Shown: piece by piece, positions 63,771-64,000 of the stretch
How positions within the stretch are numbered: position 1 is the stretch's first letter
Layout of the letters: each line of letters starts with the position of its first letter
Origin: Symbiodinium natans
Lineage: Eukaryota; Sar; Dinophyceae; Suessiales; Symbiodiniaceae
Assembly: GCA_905221605.1 (NCBI GenBank)
Contig: CAJNDS010002113.1
Span: forward strand, 219,001 to 283,000
DNA length: 64,000 bases
Reading direction: 5' to 3'
The notes under the pieces: model-generated
What the model was told of the DNA's origin: nothing
What the model saw: the letters and a program-made list of their open reading frames with translations, nothing else
Database searches by the model: none
Position numbers and translations under genes: made by a program

Positions 63771-64000
63771 TCTACACCTAGACCCTATGCCGGTTGTTTT
63801 CCTCAACCCTTCACCACTGCCGTTAACCTCTCTGAGGTCTTTAGGGGTTGTGGGGTTTGGGTTCAGGGTTTTGTGTGTAAAGTGGACCCTCGAAGCATCA
63901 CTATAGAACCCTTGAAACATCCTGAACCCTAAGCTGTTGGCCCTAAACCAAGAACAAAGCCCTTTCGGTTCTTTTGGGGGCGCGGTGCATGGATGCGAGG

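Overview
Nuclear DNA of a eukaryote, most likely an alveolate and probably a dinoflagellate. The reasons are: plant/alveolate-type telomere-like heptamers (TTTAGGG / CCCTAAA) in dozens of interstitial blocks; GC-rich coding pieces with strong G/C third-position bias, cut into many exons of about 25-140 nt; introns of 0.1-1.5 kb; several introns whose reading frame only closes with a GC donor (GC-AG), which is common in dinoflagellates; and all readable genes on the + strand. No dinoflagellate spliced leader was seen, so the assignment is inference.

Layout. (1) 632-15109, gene A: a start codon in good context, a PAM2-like PABP-binding motif, then a long Gln/Met/Gly/Pro-rich tail in about 20 tiny exons, ending in a clear stop. 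(2) 15110-29400: mostly repeats, imperfect microsatellites and unassigned sequence, with scattered candidate exons and a possible Ty3/gypsy reverse-transcriptase scrap. (3) about 29416-44047, gene B: a SET-domain, SMYD-like protein methyltransferase. Seven exons join into the catalytic C-terminal half plus the post-SET cysteine cluster, followed by TPR-like C-terminal exons. Its 5' exons were not identified. A 271-bp tandem repeat array (34559-36003) and a TATATG microsatellite lie between its SET and TPR parts. (4) about 48211-59951, gene C: a run of phase-compatible exons of an unrecognised, charged, helix-rich protein; it may be more than one gene. (5) 61390-63151, gene D: a protein with an N-terminal hydrophobic leader and two SpoVS/Alba-like domains.

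The dominant structural theme is that the introns are built of telomere-like repeats and small inverted-repeat elements. Exons are commonly sandwiched as CCCTAAA-exon-TTTAGGG, so one intron often starts with G-rich and ends with C-rich repeats and could fold back on itself. In several cases the donor GT is the GT of GTTTAGGG itself. At least five families of 70-170 bp MITE-like elements are scattered between exons, and one of them (56969-57506) is interrupted by a 440-bp CCCTAAA array. Exon boundaries are inferred by eye from reading frame and AG/GT/GC signals; where two choices fit, this is stated.
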